A DNA stretch of 64,000 nucleotides from Brucella grignonensis (GTDB lineage Bacteria > Pseudomonadota > Alphaproteobacteria > Rhizobiales > Rhizobiaceae), in NCBI RefSeq assembly GCF_002252505.1, contig NZ_NNRL01000161.1, positions 1-64,000 on the forward strand. Direction: 5' to 3'. Of the stretch, positions 38,039 through 46,546 are shown piece after piece. A model generated the notes under the pieces. It saw nothing but the letters and a program-made list of their open reading frames with translations, was not told where the DNA came from and searched no databases. Position 1 is the stretch's first letter; each line of letters begins with the position of its first letter. Made by a program: the position numbers and the translations under genes.

Positions 38039-38707
38039 ATGAGAAAAATGATGCTTGATCCGGCACACAAGGCTACGCGTGATTTCATATTGGTCAATAC
38101 TGGCCTGCAAGCGCCACCGCATGTGCCGGAAATCAGCCTCCATCTGGCCGATGAAGCCCACGACCTCTGGCACAGAACCGAGGAGGAACTGGCAACCATC
38201 GGTCTTCCGCCGCCTTTCTGGGCCTTTGCCTGGGCAGGCGGTCAGGGCGTCGCACGCTATATTCTCGATCATCCAGATATGGTTGCGGGCAAAACCGTGC
38301 TGGATTTCGCATCCGGCTCGGGCCTCGTTGCCATTGCAGCGAGGAAGTCGGGGGCGAAAAGCGTTCTCGCGTCGGACATCGATCCCTTTGCGCTCCCGGC
38401 AATCGAAATCAATGCGGCTGCAAACAGCGTTGCCATCACCCCGACACTCACAGACCTGATCGATCAGGACCATGGCTGGGACGTGGTGCTTGCTGGCGAT
38501 GTTTTCTACGAAAGACCGCTCGCAGATCGTCTGATCCCGTGGTTTTCAACGCTCGCAGCGCGTGGCGCCCGCATCATTGTCGGTGATCCGGGTCGCGCCT
38601 ATCTGCCAAAGGACAGGCTTGAGCAGCTTGCCGTTTACACAGTGCCGGTCACCCGTGCGCTTGAGGATGCAGAGGTCAAGCGCACGACGGTTTGGACTTT
38701 TTTATAA
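38039..38707 (+). CDS. ETF-beta lysine methyltransferase homologue (METTL20-like)
   Basis: A 222-residue class I methyltransferase with the segment PPFWAFAWAGGQGVARYIL near 65, motif I LDFASGSGLVAIAA near 95 and the DVFYE motif near 158. This pattern matches the seven-beta-strand lysine methyltransferases METTL20/ETFBKMT, whose Agrobacterium homologue methylates EtfB. Older annotation calls these nicotinamide N-methylases (COG3897). The start is among ATG 38039, 38048 and 38051; the longest is given. The gene is bracketed by inverted repeats. Confidence 0.82.
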   Translation: MRKMMLDPAHKATRDFILVNTGLQAPPHVPEISLHLADEAHDLWHRTEEELATIGLPPPFWAFAWAGGQGVARYILDHPDMVAGKTVLDFASGSGLVAIAARKSGAKSVLASDIDPFALPAIEINAAANSVAITPTLTDLIDQDHGWDVVLAGDVFYERPLADRLIPWFSTLAARGARIIVGDPGRAYLPKDRLEQLAVYTVPVTRALEDAEVKRTTVWTFL

Positions 38708-38864
38708 CGCTTGTCGTTATCTCAAAACCGGTTCCCACTTTTGGGCGACAAGCTTTTGTCTGGAGCGCATCCCGAAAAGTGTGAAACGGTTTTCGGAAAA
38801 GATGCGCGTTAAAACAAATATTTAGAGCGCCGATCTGATCCAATCAGATCGAAATGCGCTCTAA
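38706..38864. repeat. Composite repeats after the methyltransferase gene
   Basis: 38706-38755 is the right inverted copy (AACCGGTTCCCACTTTTGGG). Then family C at 38763-38824 begins GGAGCGCATCCCGAAAAGTG. Then family D at 38823-38864 has the palindromic core GATCTGATC-CA-ATCAGATC. The block separates convergent methyltransferase and EamA genes. Confidence 0.72.
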
Positions 38865-39718
38865 GCAAACTTTTTCGCACCAGCCACGCATAGAACAACC
38901 ACACCAGCGGTCAGCACCATGCCCATACTCACCGGTTCACCGGCGATCGATGCAGCCAGCATCAGACCAAAGAATGGCTGCAACAATTGCAACTGGCCGA
39001 CAGCCGCCGCACCGCCCTGGGCAAGCCCACGATACCAGAAGAAAAAGCCGATCAGCATTGAAAACAGCGTGACATAGGCAAGCCCGCCCCATGCCATCGC
39101 CCCGATACCGGACCACGTTTCCGGACGCGTCAGGATGCTGAGCGGCAGCATGACCGGCAACGAGAAGACCAGCGCCCAGCAGATCACCTGCCAGCCGCCC
39201 AGCCGTCGCGAGAGGCTCGCGCCTTCCGCATAGCCAAGTCCGCAGACAATGATTGCACCCAGCATCAAGACATCCCCAAGCAGCGTCGACTGGCTACCCT
39301 GCCCATAAGCGTAAGATGCAACGATGAGGCCCCCTGCAACCGAAAACAGCCAGAACAGAGGGCGCGGATTTTCGCCGCCGCGCAGCACGGCAAACAAAGC
39401 CGTCGATAAAGGCAGCAGACCGATAAAGACAATCGCGTGTGCAGACGTCATATACTGCAGCGCGATGCCGGTCAGCAATGGAAAGCCAACCACCACACCA
39501 AGCGCTACGACGATCAGTGAAATAACGTCATTGCGACGCGGGAAAGGCTCACGGAAAGCGAGCAGAAGTATCAACCCCAAAAGACCTGCAATCGTCGCTC
39601 GTGCCATGGTCAGGAAGGTCGGATCGATATCGATTACCGCCAGACGTGTCGCGGGCAACGACCCGCTGAAAATAAGAACCCCCAGAAATCCGTTAATCCA
39701 ACCCGCTGTCTTGTTCAT
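38861..39718 (-). CDS. EamA-family transporter, divergent from a MocR regulator
   Basis: A 285-residue DMT permease with ten helices. ATG 39718 (MNKTAGWINGFLG) is chosen because the hydrophobic region begins at once; the longer TTG-type start at 39802 would run through the shared operator region. It diverges from a MocR/GntR-aminotransferase regulator, a common pairing in which the regulator controls the transporter. Substrate unknown. Confidence 0.87.
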   Translation of the reverse strand: MNKTAGWINGFLGVLIFSGSLPATRLAVIDIDPTFLTMARATIAGLLGLILLLAFREPFPRRNDVISLIVVALGVVVGFPLLTGIALQYMTSAHAIVFIGLLPLSTALFAVLRGGENPRPLFWLFSVAGGLIVASYAYGQGSQSTLLGDVLMLGAIIVCGLGYAEGASLSRRLGGWQVICWALVFSLPVMLPLSILTRPETWSGIGAMAWGGLAYVTLFSMLIGFFFWYRGLAQGGAAAVGQLQLLQPFFGLMLAASIAGEPVSMGMVLTAGVVVLCVAGAKKFA

Positions 39719-39744
39719 TGTGTCTTTTCGATCTTTTGCAATTT

Positions 39745-39832
39745 TGTATAGATGATTCCGGTACAGTGCCGCGAAGTTGGCCAAATAATCAGAGACAATC
39801 ACCAGACAATTTTGGTAAACTGTACTGATACA
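39745..39832. promoter_or_regulatory. Repeated GGTACAG/CTGTAC elements in the EamA/MocR gap
   Basis: TGTATAGATGATTCCGGTAC (39745-39764, followed by AG) and CTGTACTGATACA (39820-39832) lie 55 bp apart, with another GGTACAG at 39839-39845. TGTAC-TGA-TACA is itself nearly palindromic. Such repeated half-sites fit the direct- and inverted-repeat operators of MocR proteins. Assignment to the adjacent MocR gene is an inference. Confidence 0.5.
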
Positions 39833-39845
39833 AAGGATGGTACAG

Positions 39846-41327
39846 ATGATTTCGACAGGCCTTTTGCGCAGTCTTGAGGCTGTAGAGGCCGCCTATCTTG
39901 GCGGACAAAACGAACGCAGCGATGAAAAAGACATGCCCGAGAAGATGTCGCTCGTTGAAAAGGTCATGACCATCATTCGCGACCGTATTGCGGCCATGAG
40001 CCTCGCTCCCGGTGCGCGGCTGCCGTCGATCCGCCGTTTGGCTGAAACCATGCATGTGTCGAAATCAACCGTTGTCGAAGCCTATGACCGTCTGGTGGCG
40101 GAAGGTATCATTCAATCGCGCCGTGGTGCGGGTTTCTATGTTTCCGAACGCGCACGCCAGCCTTTCACCGTGGCCACGACCATGCCCCAGAAGGACCGGC
40201 AGATTGACCCTTTCTGGGTCATGCGGCAATCGCTTGAAGCTGGCAGCGAGACCTATAAACCAGGTTGCGGCTGGCTGCCCAATGAATGGCTGCCACTCGA
40301 AGGCATTCGTCGTGCCATGCGGGCGATAGCACGCGATGAGAATAGTGATCTCACCACTTATGGCGAGCCGCTTGGCTTTCGCCCTTTGCGAAGCCATCTG
40401 GCACGCAAATTGTCCGAGCAGGGGATCGATATGTCCAGCGGGGATATATTGCTGACCGATTCCGGTACTCAGGCGATTGATCTCATCTGCCGCTTTCTGT
40501 TGCAGCCCGGCGATACCGTGCTGGTGGACGATCCCTGCTATTTCAATTTTCAGGCGGTGCTCCTCTCTCACCGGGTAAAAATCATGGGTATTCCCTATAC
40601 CCATAGTGGCCCTGACCTTGAGGCCTTCGCCCGGACGGCAGAAGAGCATGTGCCAAAGCTCTATATTTCCAATGCCGGGTTGCACAATCCAACCGGCGGC
40701 ACCATGACGCCCGCCATTGCACACCGACTGCTGAAGCTTGCCGAAATACATGATATCACGCTGGTCGAAGACAATATTTTTGGCGATTTTCACCCTTCTC
40801 CCACGCCATTGCTCGCTGAACTCGACGGCTTTGATCGTGTGCTGCATATCGGCAGTTTCTCAAAGACGCTGTCGGCCGCAGCACGTGTTGGCTACATTGC
40901 CGGTCGTCGTGACTGGATCGACAGCCTGACCGATCTCAAGCTTGCCAGCACATTTGCGGGCAACACGGTTTCGGCACAGATTGTGCACGCTCTTCTCACC
41001 GATGGCACTTATCGGCGCCACATCGACGGCCTGCGTGCAAAGCTTGCAGATACCATGACCATGACTGCCAAGAGGCTCAAGGCGACAGGGCTTGAACTCT
41101 GGACCGAGCCGCAGGGCGGCATGTTTCTCTGGGCGCGGTTACCCGAAGGGATGGATTCCGGTCAGATCGCAGCTTATGCGCTCAAAAAAGGTGTTCTGCT
41201 TGCACCCGGCGATGTGTTCAGCCCATCACGCAGTGCAACCCGCTATCTGCGTTTCAATGTTGCGCAATCGATAGAGCCCTATATCTTTGCCGTTCTGAGT
41301 GAGGCAATGCGTGAAGCGTCAGCGTGA
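39846..41327 (+). CDS. MocR-family regulator (GntR HTH + aminotransferase domain)
   Basis: A 493-residue protein. The N-terminal winged helix (about 35-95, with LPSIRRLAETMHVSKSTVVE) is followed by a fold-type I aminotransferase domain (about 120-490) whose PLP lysine is in GSFSKTLSAAARVGYI near 340. MocR proteins use PLP adducts as signals. ATG 39846 (MISTGLLRS) has AAGGA 8 bases upstream; the ATG at 39837 overlaps that site. It probably controls the divergent EamA gene. Confidence 0.9.
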   Translation: MISTGLLRSLEAVEAAYLGGQNERSDEKDMPEKMSLVEKVMTIIRDRIAAMSLAPGARLPSIRRLAETMHVSKSTVVEAYDRLVAEGIIQSRRGAGFYVSERARQPFTVATTMPQKDRQIDPFWVMRQSLEAGSETYKPGCGWLPNEWLPLEGIRRAMRAIARDENSDLTTYGEPLGFRPLRSHLARKLSEQGIDMSSGDILLTDSGTQAIDLICRFLLQPGDTVLVDDPCYFNFQAVLLSHRVKIMGIPYTHSGPDLEAFARTAEEHVPKLYISNAGLHNPTGGTMTPAIAHRLLKLAEIHDITLVEDNIFGDFHPSPTPLLAELDGFDRVLHIGSFSKTLSAAARVGYIAGRRDWIDSLTDLKLASTFAGNTVSAQIVHALLTDGTYRRHIDGLRAKLADTMTMTAKRLKATGLELWTEPQGGMFLWARLPEGMDSGQIAAYALKKGVLLAPGDVFSPSRSATRYLRFNVAQSIEPYIFAVLSEAMREASA

Positions 41328-41442
41328 TTGCATTCACCCGCTCACATCGAAAACAACTTCAACCAAAAGCAATGCAGTCAGTGGACACGTGAAGGATATA
41401 CTCACCCCCTGTCTTTGAGGAGAGACATCGGGAGGGATAAAC

Positions 41443-42930
41443 GTGAATACACACCCAACCGGGATGGTGGCCAGTCCACGTCCCGAAGATGAAAAACTAT
41501 CCATTGCAGCCAATCTCGCTTATGGCTTCCAGCATGTTCTGACCATGTATGGCGGCATTGTTGCTGTGCCGCTGATCATCGGTCAGGCAGCAGGTCTCAG
41601 TCCCAGTGAGATCGGTCTGCTGATTACTGCGTCGCTTTTCGCAGGCGGCGTGGCAACCGTTCTGCAAACCATCGGCATTCCGTTTTTCGGCTGTCAGCTT
41701 CCGCTGGTTCAGGGCGTGTCCTTTGCCGGTGTCGCCACAATGGTCGCCATCGTCACATCTGCCCAAACAGGAGAGGCCGGACTTCAGGTCGTACTCGGTG
41801 CAGTGATGGCGGCATCCCTGATCGGCTTTCTGATCACGCCGATATTCTCGCGTGTCACACGCTTCTTTCCACCACTCGTCACCGGCATTGTGATCACAAC
41901 CATAGGCCTCACATTGATGCCGGTCGCCGCACGCTGGGCCATGGGTGGGAACAGCAAAGCGCCGGACTTCGGCAGCATGGGCAATATTGGCCTCGCCGGA
42001 CTCACGCTTTTGATCGTGCTGCTGTTGAGCAAATTAGGCAATGCCACGATTTCACGCCTCTCTATCCTGCTCGCCATGATTATTGGCACGGGGATTGCGT
42101 GGGCACTCGGTATGACAGACTTCTCGCGCGTCGCGGAAGGCCCAGTGATGGCGCTGCCCGAAATCTTCCATTTCGGATGGCCGGTCTTTAGCATTGCCGC
42201 CACACTTTCGATGTTCATCGTCATCATCGTAACACTGGTGGAAACTTCTGCCGATATTCTGGCGGTTGGCGACATTCTGGAAACCAAGGTCGATTCCCGC
42301 CGCTTGGGCAACGGTCTGCGTGCGGATATGGCATCGAGCATTCTGGCACCCGTGGTCGGCTCTTTCACACAAAGCGCTTTCGCACAGAATGTCGGTCTTG
42401 TGGCCGTAACCGGCGTGAAAAGCCGTTATGTGGTGGCCACCGGCGGTCTGATCCTGATCACGCTCGGCCTTCTGCCGGTAATGGGGCGCGTGATTGCCTG
42501 CGTGCCGCCTGCGGTGCTCGGCGGTGCCGGAATCGTGCTGTTCGGAACGGTTGCCGCAAGCGGCATCCGTACACTTTCAAAGGTCGATTATCAGAACAAC
42601 ATCAATCTGATCATTGTGGCAACGTCTATCGGTTTCGGCATGATCCCGATCGCGGCCCCAGAATTCTACCATCAGTTTCCGGCCTGGTTTGAGACCATTT
42701 TCCATTCAGGCATCAGCTCCGCAGCATTGATGGCAATCGCGCTCAATCTCATGTTCAATGAATTCAAAGGCGGGAATTCAGACCAGATGTCGGTCTTTGC
42801 AGAAGGCACCGAACGCATCATTCGCCACCATCAGATCGCGGAGCTACATGAAGGCGATTATATCCTAAACGGAAAGCTCTACGATGCTGAAGGCCATGAA
42901 GTGAAAATCGTACCTGCCGCAGCGCACTAG
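41443..42930 (+). CDS. NCS2-family uracil/xanthine permease
   Basis: A 495-residue NCS2 transporter with about 14 helices. The N-terminus has AYGFQHVLTMYGGIVAVPLI near 25-44, as in UraA/UacT/XanQ proteins, and the QSAFAQNVGLVAVTGVKSRYV segment near 310 is the substrate-site motif. The Gln/Asn pattern is closer to the uric acid/xanthine group, though the substrate is not certain. Start GTG 41443 with GGAGGG upstream. Inner membrane, proton-coupled. Confidence 0.88.
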   Translation: MNTHPTGMVASPRPEDEKLSIAANLAYGFQHVLTMYGGIVAVPLIIGQAAGLSPSEIGLLITASLFAGGVATVLQTIGIPFFGCQLPLVQGVSFAGVATMVAIVTSAQTGEAGLQVVLGAVMAASLIGFLITPIFSRVTRFFPPLVTGIVITTIGLTLMPVAARWAMGGNSKAPDFGSMGNIGLAGLTLLIVLLLSKLGNATISRLSILLAMIIGTGIAWALGMTDFSRVAEGPVMALPEIFHFGWPVFSIAATLSMFIVIIVTLVETSADILAVGDILETKVDSRRLGNGLRADMASSILAPVVGSFTQSAFAQNVGLVAVTGVKSRYVVATGGLILITLGLLPVMGRVIACVPPAVLGGAGIVLFGTVAASGIRTLSKVDYQNNINLIIVATSIGFGMIPIAAPEFYHQFPAWFETIFHSGISSAALMAIALNLMFNEFKGGNSDQMSVFAEGTERIIRHHQIAELHEGDYILNGKLYDAEGHEVKIVPAAAH

Positions 42931-42939
42931 TTCATTTGC

Positions 42940-42989
42940 TTTAACGCGCATCCCGAAAACCATTTCACACTTTTCGGGATGCGCTCTAA
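42940..42989. repeat. Family C repeat
   Basis: TTTAACGCGCATCCCGAAAA through TTTTCGGGATGCGCTCTAA. It is the minus-orientation equivalent of the element at 38763. It lies between the NCS2 gene and the convergent L,D-transpeptidase gene and can fold as CATCCCGAAAA/TTTTCGGGATG. Confidence 0.75.
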
Positions 42990-43535
42990 TCAGCGTAGAA
43001 CACGAATAACCGTTCTATCGGTGAGATGAGGCAGGAGGCGCGCCATGTCGGCGCGCTTCAATGCTATACAGCCCTCGGTCGGCTTATAACCCGGACGGGC
43101 GAGATGAAAGAAAATCGCACTGCCACAGCCTCGCTTGCGCGGGCTGATGTTCCAGTCCATGACGATACAAGCATCATAAACATCGTCATTGCGCCACATC
43201 TTCTCGTGGCTGGCCTTGAAAGGCAGGTTGACCGGGCGATTGTAATTGGCGTCTTTTGGCGCATCGCACCAGCCATCCAGTTTGCGCACGCGTCTCAAGG
43301 GCAGACGGGACAAAGGCAGGTGTCCGGCATCGCCACGGCGATAGCCATAACGCAATCGCATGGATGAAAGCGGTGTCGCACCATCGCCTTCGCGCTTGAA
43401 AGCGCTGATTCCCCCCTTGCCAAGCGCACATTGCAGCACCAAATTACCAGCAGCAAGCAGGCCGCGCGTCTTATGGCCGGGCTTTGCCCGTACGTCGATG
43501 ATGCCAATTCCGCGGCTTTTTTGATTTCTGGTCAA
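42990..43535 (-). CDS. L,D-transpeptidase (YkuD) family protein
   Basis: A 181-residue protein consisting of a YkuD-type catalytic domain with IFFHLARPGYKPTEGCIALK near 143-163, holding the catalytic cysteine. It belongs to the group without a signal peptide or LysM domain. The start is TTG 43535 with GGAGG 5 bases upstream. The role may be peptidoglycan crosslinking, but the lack of an export signal leaves its site uncertain. Confidence 0.8.
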   Translation of the reverse strand: MTRNQKSRGIGIIDVRAKPGHKTRGLLAAGNLVLQCALGKGGISAFKREGDGATPLSSMRLRYGYRRGDAGHLPLSRLPLRRVRKLDGWCDAPKDANYNRPVNLPFKASHEKMWRNDDVYDACIVMDWNISPRKRGCGSAIFFHLARPGYKPTEGCIALKRADMARLLPHLTDRTVIRVLR

Positions 43536-43679
43536 GCCTGCCTCCCCAAATGCTGACTGCTTGAAAACTTTTGGTGGTATACACGAAAAGCTCTCGTGTT
43601 TTTCACGGCTTCAACTTATCGCCATTAAATGTCATAAAACACGAACAGCTATTTGAATCAAAGAGTAACGAGGACAGGC

Positions 43680-44363
43680 ATGACAGGTCGTACAATACTG
43701 GTTGTGGACGATGACGAAGATCTTCGTTCCATCCTCGTCGAACAGCTTGAACTTTGCGAAGAATTCCAGATTCTTCAGGAAGACAATGCCACGAAAGGCA
43801 TCCAGACCGCCCGTAACGGCATTGTCGATTTGCTGATCATGGATGTCGGCCTGCCAGATATGGACGGTCGCGAAGCGGTCAAACTTCTGCGAAAAGGCGG
43901 CTTTAAGGCTCCGATCATCATGCTGACGGGTCATGATACAGAATCGGACACGATTCTCGGTCTTGAATCGGGCGCGAATGACTATGTCACCAAGCCATTC
44001 AAATTCGCGGTTCTCCTCGCCCGTATCCGTGCGCAGCTGCGCCAGCACGAACAGAGCGAAGACGCGACATTCATCGTCGGTCCCTACACCTTCAAGCCAG
44101 GCCAGAAACTGCTTCTCGATGAGAAGGGCAGCAAGATTCGCCTGACTGAAAAAGAAGCAGCGATCATCAAATATCTCTATCGTGCAGGCGACAAGGTCAT
44201 TGGCCGCGATGTGCTGCTTGAGGAAGTCTGGGGTTACAATTCCGGTGTCACAACGCACACGCTGGAAACCCACGTCTACCGCCTGCGCCAGAAAATCGAG
44301 AAGGATCCGTCCAATGCATCGCTTCTGGTTACAGAAAGCGGGGGATACAAACTTGTCCCATGA
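43680..44363 (+). CDS. cenR: CenR/OtpR-type response regulator
   Basis: An OmpR-family regulator of 227 residues with an N-terminal receiver (phospho-acceptor D55 in LLIMDVGLPD, lysine in DYVTKPF near 103) and a C-terminal winged helix (about 135-227). The sequence matches CenR of Caulobacter and OtpR of Brucella, which control envelope integrity, division and beta-lactam tolerance. ATG 43680 follows GAGGACAGG. There is no adjacent histidine kinase. Confidence 0.92.
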   Translation: MTGRTILVVDDDEDLRSILVEQLELCEEFQILQEDNATKGIQTARNGIVDLLIMDVGLPDMDGREAVKLLRKGGFKAPIIMLTGHDTESDTILGLESGANDYVTKPFKFAVLLARIRAQLRQHEQSEDATFIVGPYTFKPGQKLLLDEKGSKIRLTEKEAAIIKYLYRAGDKVIGRDVLLEEVWGYNSGVTTHTLETHVYRLRQKIEKDPSNASLLVTESGGYKLVP

Positions 44364-44397
44364 TGGACAGCGCCTGACGCGGGTGTAATGACAAGCC

Positions 44398-44859
44398 ATG
44401 GCGCTCGATGACGATATCCGCATTCTCGGCTCAGTAGGCCTGTTCGAGTCATTCACACCCGAACAGTTACGTCTGCTTGCCTTTGGCGCAGAACGACTGG
44501 TGCTGCGCGCCGGTCGTGAACTATTCCGCGAAGGCCAAAGCGCTGACTGCGGCTATATCGTCGTATCCGGCAATATCACCTTATTTCACGATGCAAACGA
44601 AGGGCGGATCACGATCCGCCCCGTCGGCCCCGGTGCGATGCTGGGCGAAATGGCGCTCATTGCGCAAACCACACGCCTAACCGGCGCGATGGCTGAGGAA
44701 GAGACAGAAGTCATCCGCATCAGCCGCGCTATCTTCCGGCGGATTCTGGAAGAATATCCGGAAGCTGCAGCCTCGCTGCACGCACATATCAGCAAAAATC
44801 TGCTGCAGCTGATTGCCGACATTGAGAAAATCGCCCCACAGCTTAACGGCAACGACTGA
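44398..44859 (+). CDS. Cyclic-nucleotide-binding domain protein
   Basis: A 153-residue protein made almost entirely of one cNMP-binding beta-roll (LFESFTPEQLRLLAFG near 15, GRELFREGQSADCGYIVVSG near 40, GPGAMLGEMALIA near 78). There is no HTH, so it is not a CRP. In Brucella the equivalent gene beside otpR is annotated as a cAMP-dependent protein kinase regulatory subunit. It lies 34 bp after cenR and ends directly at the ABC-F stop. Confidence 0.85.
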   Translation: MALDDDIRILGSVGLFESFTPEQLRLLAFGAERLVLRAGRELFREGQSADCGYIVVSGNITLFHDANEGRITIRPVGPGAMLGEMALIAQTTRLTGAMAEEETEVIRISRAIFRRILEEYPEAAASLHAHISKNLLQLIADIEKIAPQLNGND

Positions 44860-46437
44860 TTACAGCTCAATAACGCGTTCAATGCCGATGGCATCAAGAA
44901 ATGCCTGATCGTGGCTGACCAGCAGCAATCCTCCCTCATATTCATTCAGCGCTGTTTCCAGCGCTTCGATGGAGTCGAGATCGAGGTGGTTGGTTGGCTC
45001 ATCAAGAATCAGCAATTCAGGCTTCAGCGTCCCGCCCAAAACGCACGCAAGTGCCGCGCGCAACAGTTCACCACCACTTAAGCCTCCGGCAAGACGCGAG
45101 GCGCTTTCACCACGAAATGAGAAGCGCGCCAGTGCTGCATGGGCATCATTATCGCTGGCCCCCTTGTTCAATCTGCGGAAGTTCTCATGGAGCGTTGCCC
45201 CGCGGTCCATCAGGCTCATTTTCTGGTCGAACATGGCAATGGGGACAAAGCGCCTGACTTCTCCTGCAGTGGGTTGCAAGTCCCCGGTTATCAAGCGCAG
45301 CAACGAGGTTTTGCCGGCACCATTTGCGCCACGAATGACGATACGCTCCGGCCCGACAACCTTGAGCGAGACATCACGAATGATCGGGCGGTCAGGCACT
45401 GGCCCGCCGGAAACATCGACCATTTCCAGAACCACGCGCCTGGATGGTGAAAGCGATGCCTCGACATCAAAACGCATCGGTTTGACACGCTCGACCTTCG
45501 CTTCCGCTTCACGCAACTGGCTTTGAGCACGATCCGCATTGCGTTCAGCAAGCGCATCGCCGCGGCCACCGGTTTTCTGTGCCCGATCCTCTCGGGCATC
45601 GAGCAGCAACTTGCTCATGCCTGCATCAGCACGCGACTTGCGCCCTCGTGCATCGCTCTTGGCCTGCCGTTCTGCCGCTTCCTGCGCCTTGAGCCTGACC
45701 TGCTTCACATCGCGCTGCGCAATCTCCAGATCGCGTACAGCCCCTTCCCGCTCCTGCTCCTTGCGCTCGTGATAGAAATCCCAATTGCCGCCATAAAGCG
45801 TCAAAGCGCCTTGTGAAAGTTCAGCTATCACATCCATGGTCCGCAACAATTCACGGTCATGGCTGACGACAACAGCCACTCCCGACCATTTGGCCAGCAT
45901 ATCGGCCACAGCCTGACGCCCATCGCGATCAAGATTATTGGTGGGTTCATCCAGCAAAATAAAATCGGGTTGCTGAAACAAAAGTGCGGCAAGTGCCGCC
46001 CGCGTCTGTTGGCCACCGCTTAATTCTGAAAGTAATACCTGTGGCTCTAACGACAGCCCAAACATCTGCAAAGCGTCATCAAAGCGCTGCGGCAAAAGCC
46101 AGTCGGCCTGCTCGAAATCGGTATCGGCACCCTGCCCGGATTCAATGCGCGCAAGCGTATCAAAACCATCACGCGCACCAAACAGATCAGCCAGCATTCG
46201 CTCACCGTCGCTGCCACTATTCTGCGCGAGCACACCAATTCTGCCGCCTCGTGTAACAGTTCCACTTGCGGGCAGCAAATCACCGCTCATGATTTTGAGC
46301 AATGTGGATTTGCCAATACCATTGCGCCCGACGAGGCCGATACGCCCCCCGGTTACGCTGAAATTAATGCCGGAAAAAAGAGTACGGCCATCAGCCGTAA
46401 CGCAGGAAATATCCTGAAGAGTGAGAAGAGAAGACAT
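44860..46437 (-). CDS. ABC-F family ATPase
   Basis: A 525-residue protein with two ABC domains (Walker A GRNGIGKSTLL near 38 and GANGAGKTSLL near 350; LSGGQQTRAALAALL and LSGGELLRAALACVL). An arginine- and glutamate-rich linker around 225-300 joins them. No transmembrane region is present. ABC-F proteins act on the ribosome in translation quality control or antibiotic resistance. ATG 46437 is chosen; a 34-codon leader ORF overlaps it in another frame. Confidence 0.9.
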   Translation of the reverse strand: MSSLLTLQDISCVTADGRTLFSGINFSVTGGRIGLVGRNGIGKSTLLKIMSGDLLPASGTVTRGGRIGVLAQNSGSDGERMLADLFGARDGFDTLARIESGQGADTDFEQADWLLPQRFDDALQMFGLSLEPQVLLSELSGGQQTRAALAALLFQQPDFILLDEPTNNLDRDGRQAVADMLAKWSGVAVVVSHDRELLRTMDVIAELSQGALTLYGGNWDFYHERKEQEREGAVRDLEIAQRDVKQVRLKAQEAAERQAKSDARGRKSRADAGMSKLLLDAREDRAQKTGGRGDALAERNADRAQSQLREAEAKVERVKPMRFDVEASLSPSRRVVLEMVDVSGGPVPDRPIIRDVSLKVVGPERIVIRGANGAGKTSLLRLITGDLQPTAGEVRRFVPIAMFDQKMSLMDRGATLHENFRRLNKGASDNDAHAALARFSFRGESASRLAGGLSGGELLRAALACVLGGTLKPELLILDEPTNHLDLDSIEALETALNEYEGGLLLVSHDQAFLDAIGIERVIEL

Positions 46438-46495
46438 GAAGAGTCCCGGAAACGTTGAAAACACTGGTCATTGAAAACAGTGCTGTACGATCCAT
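46391..46495 (-). CDS. Leader ORF overlapping the ABC-F start
   Basis: A 34-codon reading frame begins ATG 46495 (MDRTALFSM), about 9 bases after a GAGGAG, and ends TGA at 46393-46391, inside the ABC-F coding region in a different frame. The leader also contains GAAGAGT, which can pair with ACTCTTC just before the ABC-F ATG. This layout resembles ribosome-sensed attenuators of ABC-F resistance genes. Expression is not shown by sequence alone. Confidence 0.5.
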   Translation of the reverse strand: MDRTALFSMTSVFNVSGTLHVFSSHSSGYFLRYG

Positions 46496-46546
46496 TACTC
46501 TTCTCTCCTCTTCTGAACTTCGCTCTATATAGGCTTGAGCGTTCGA

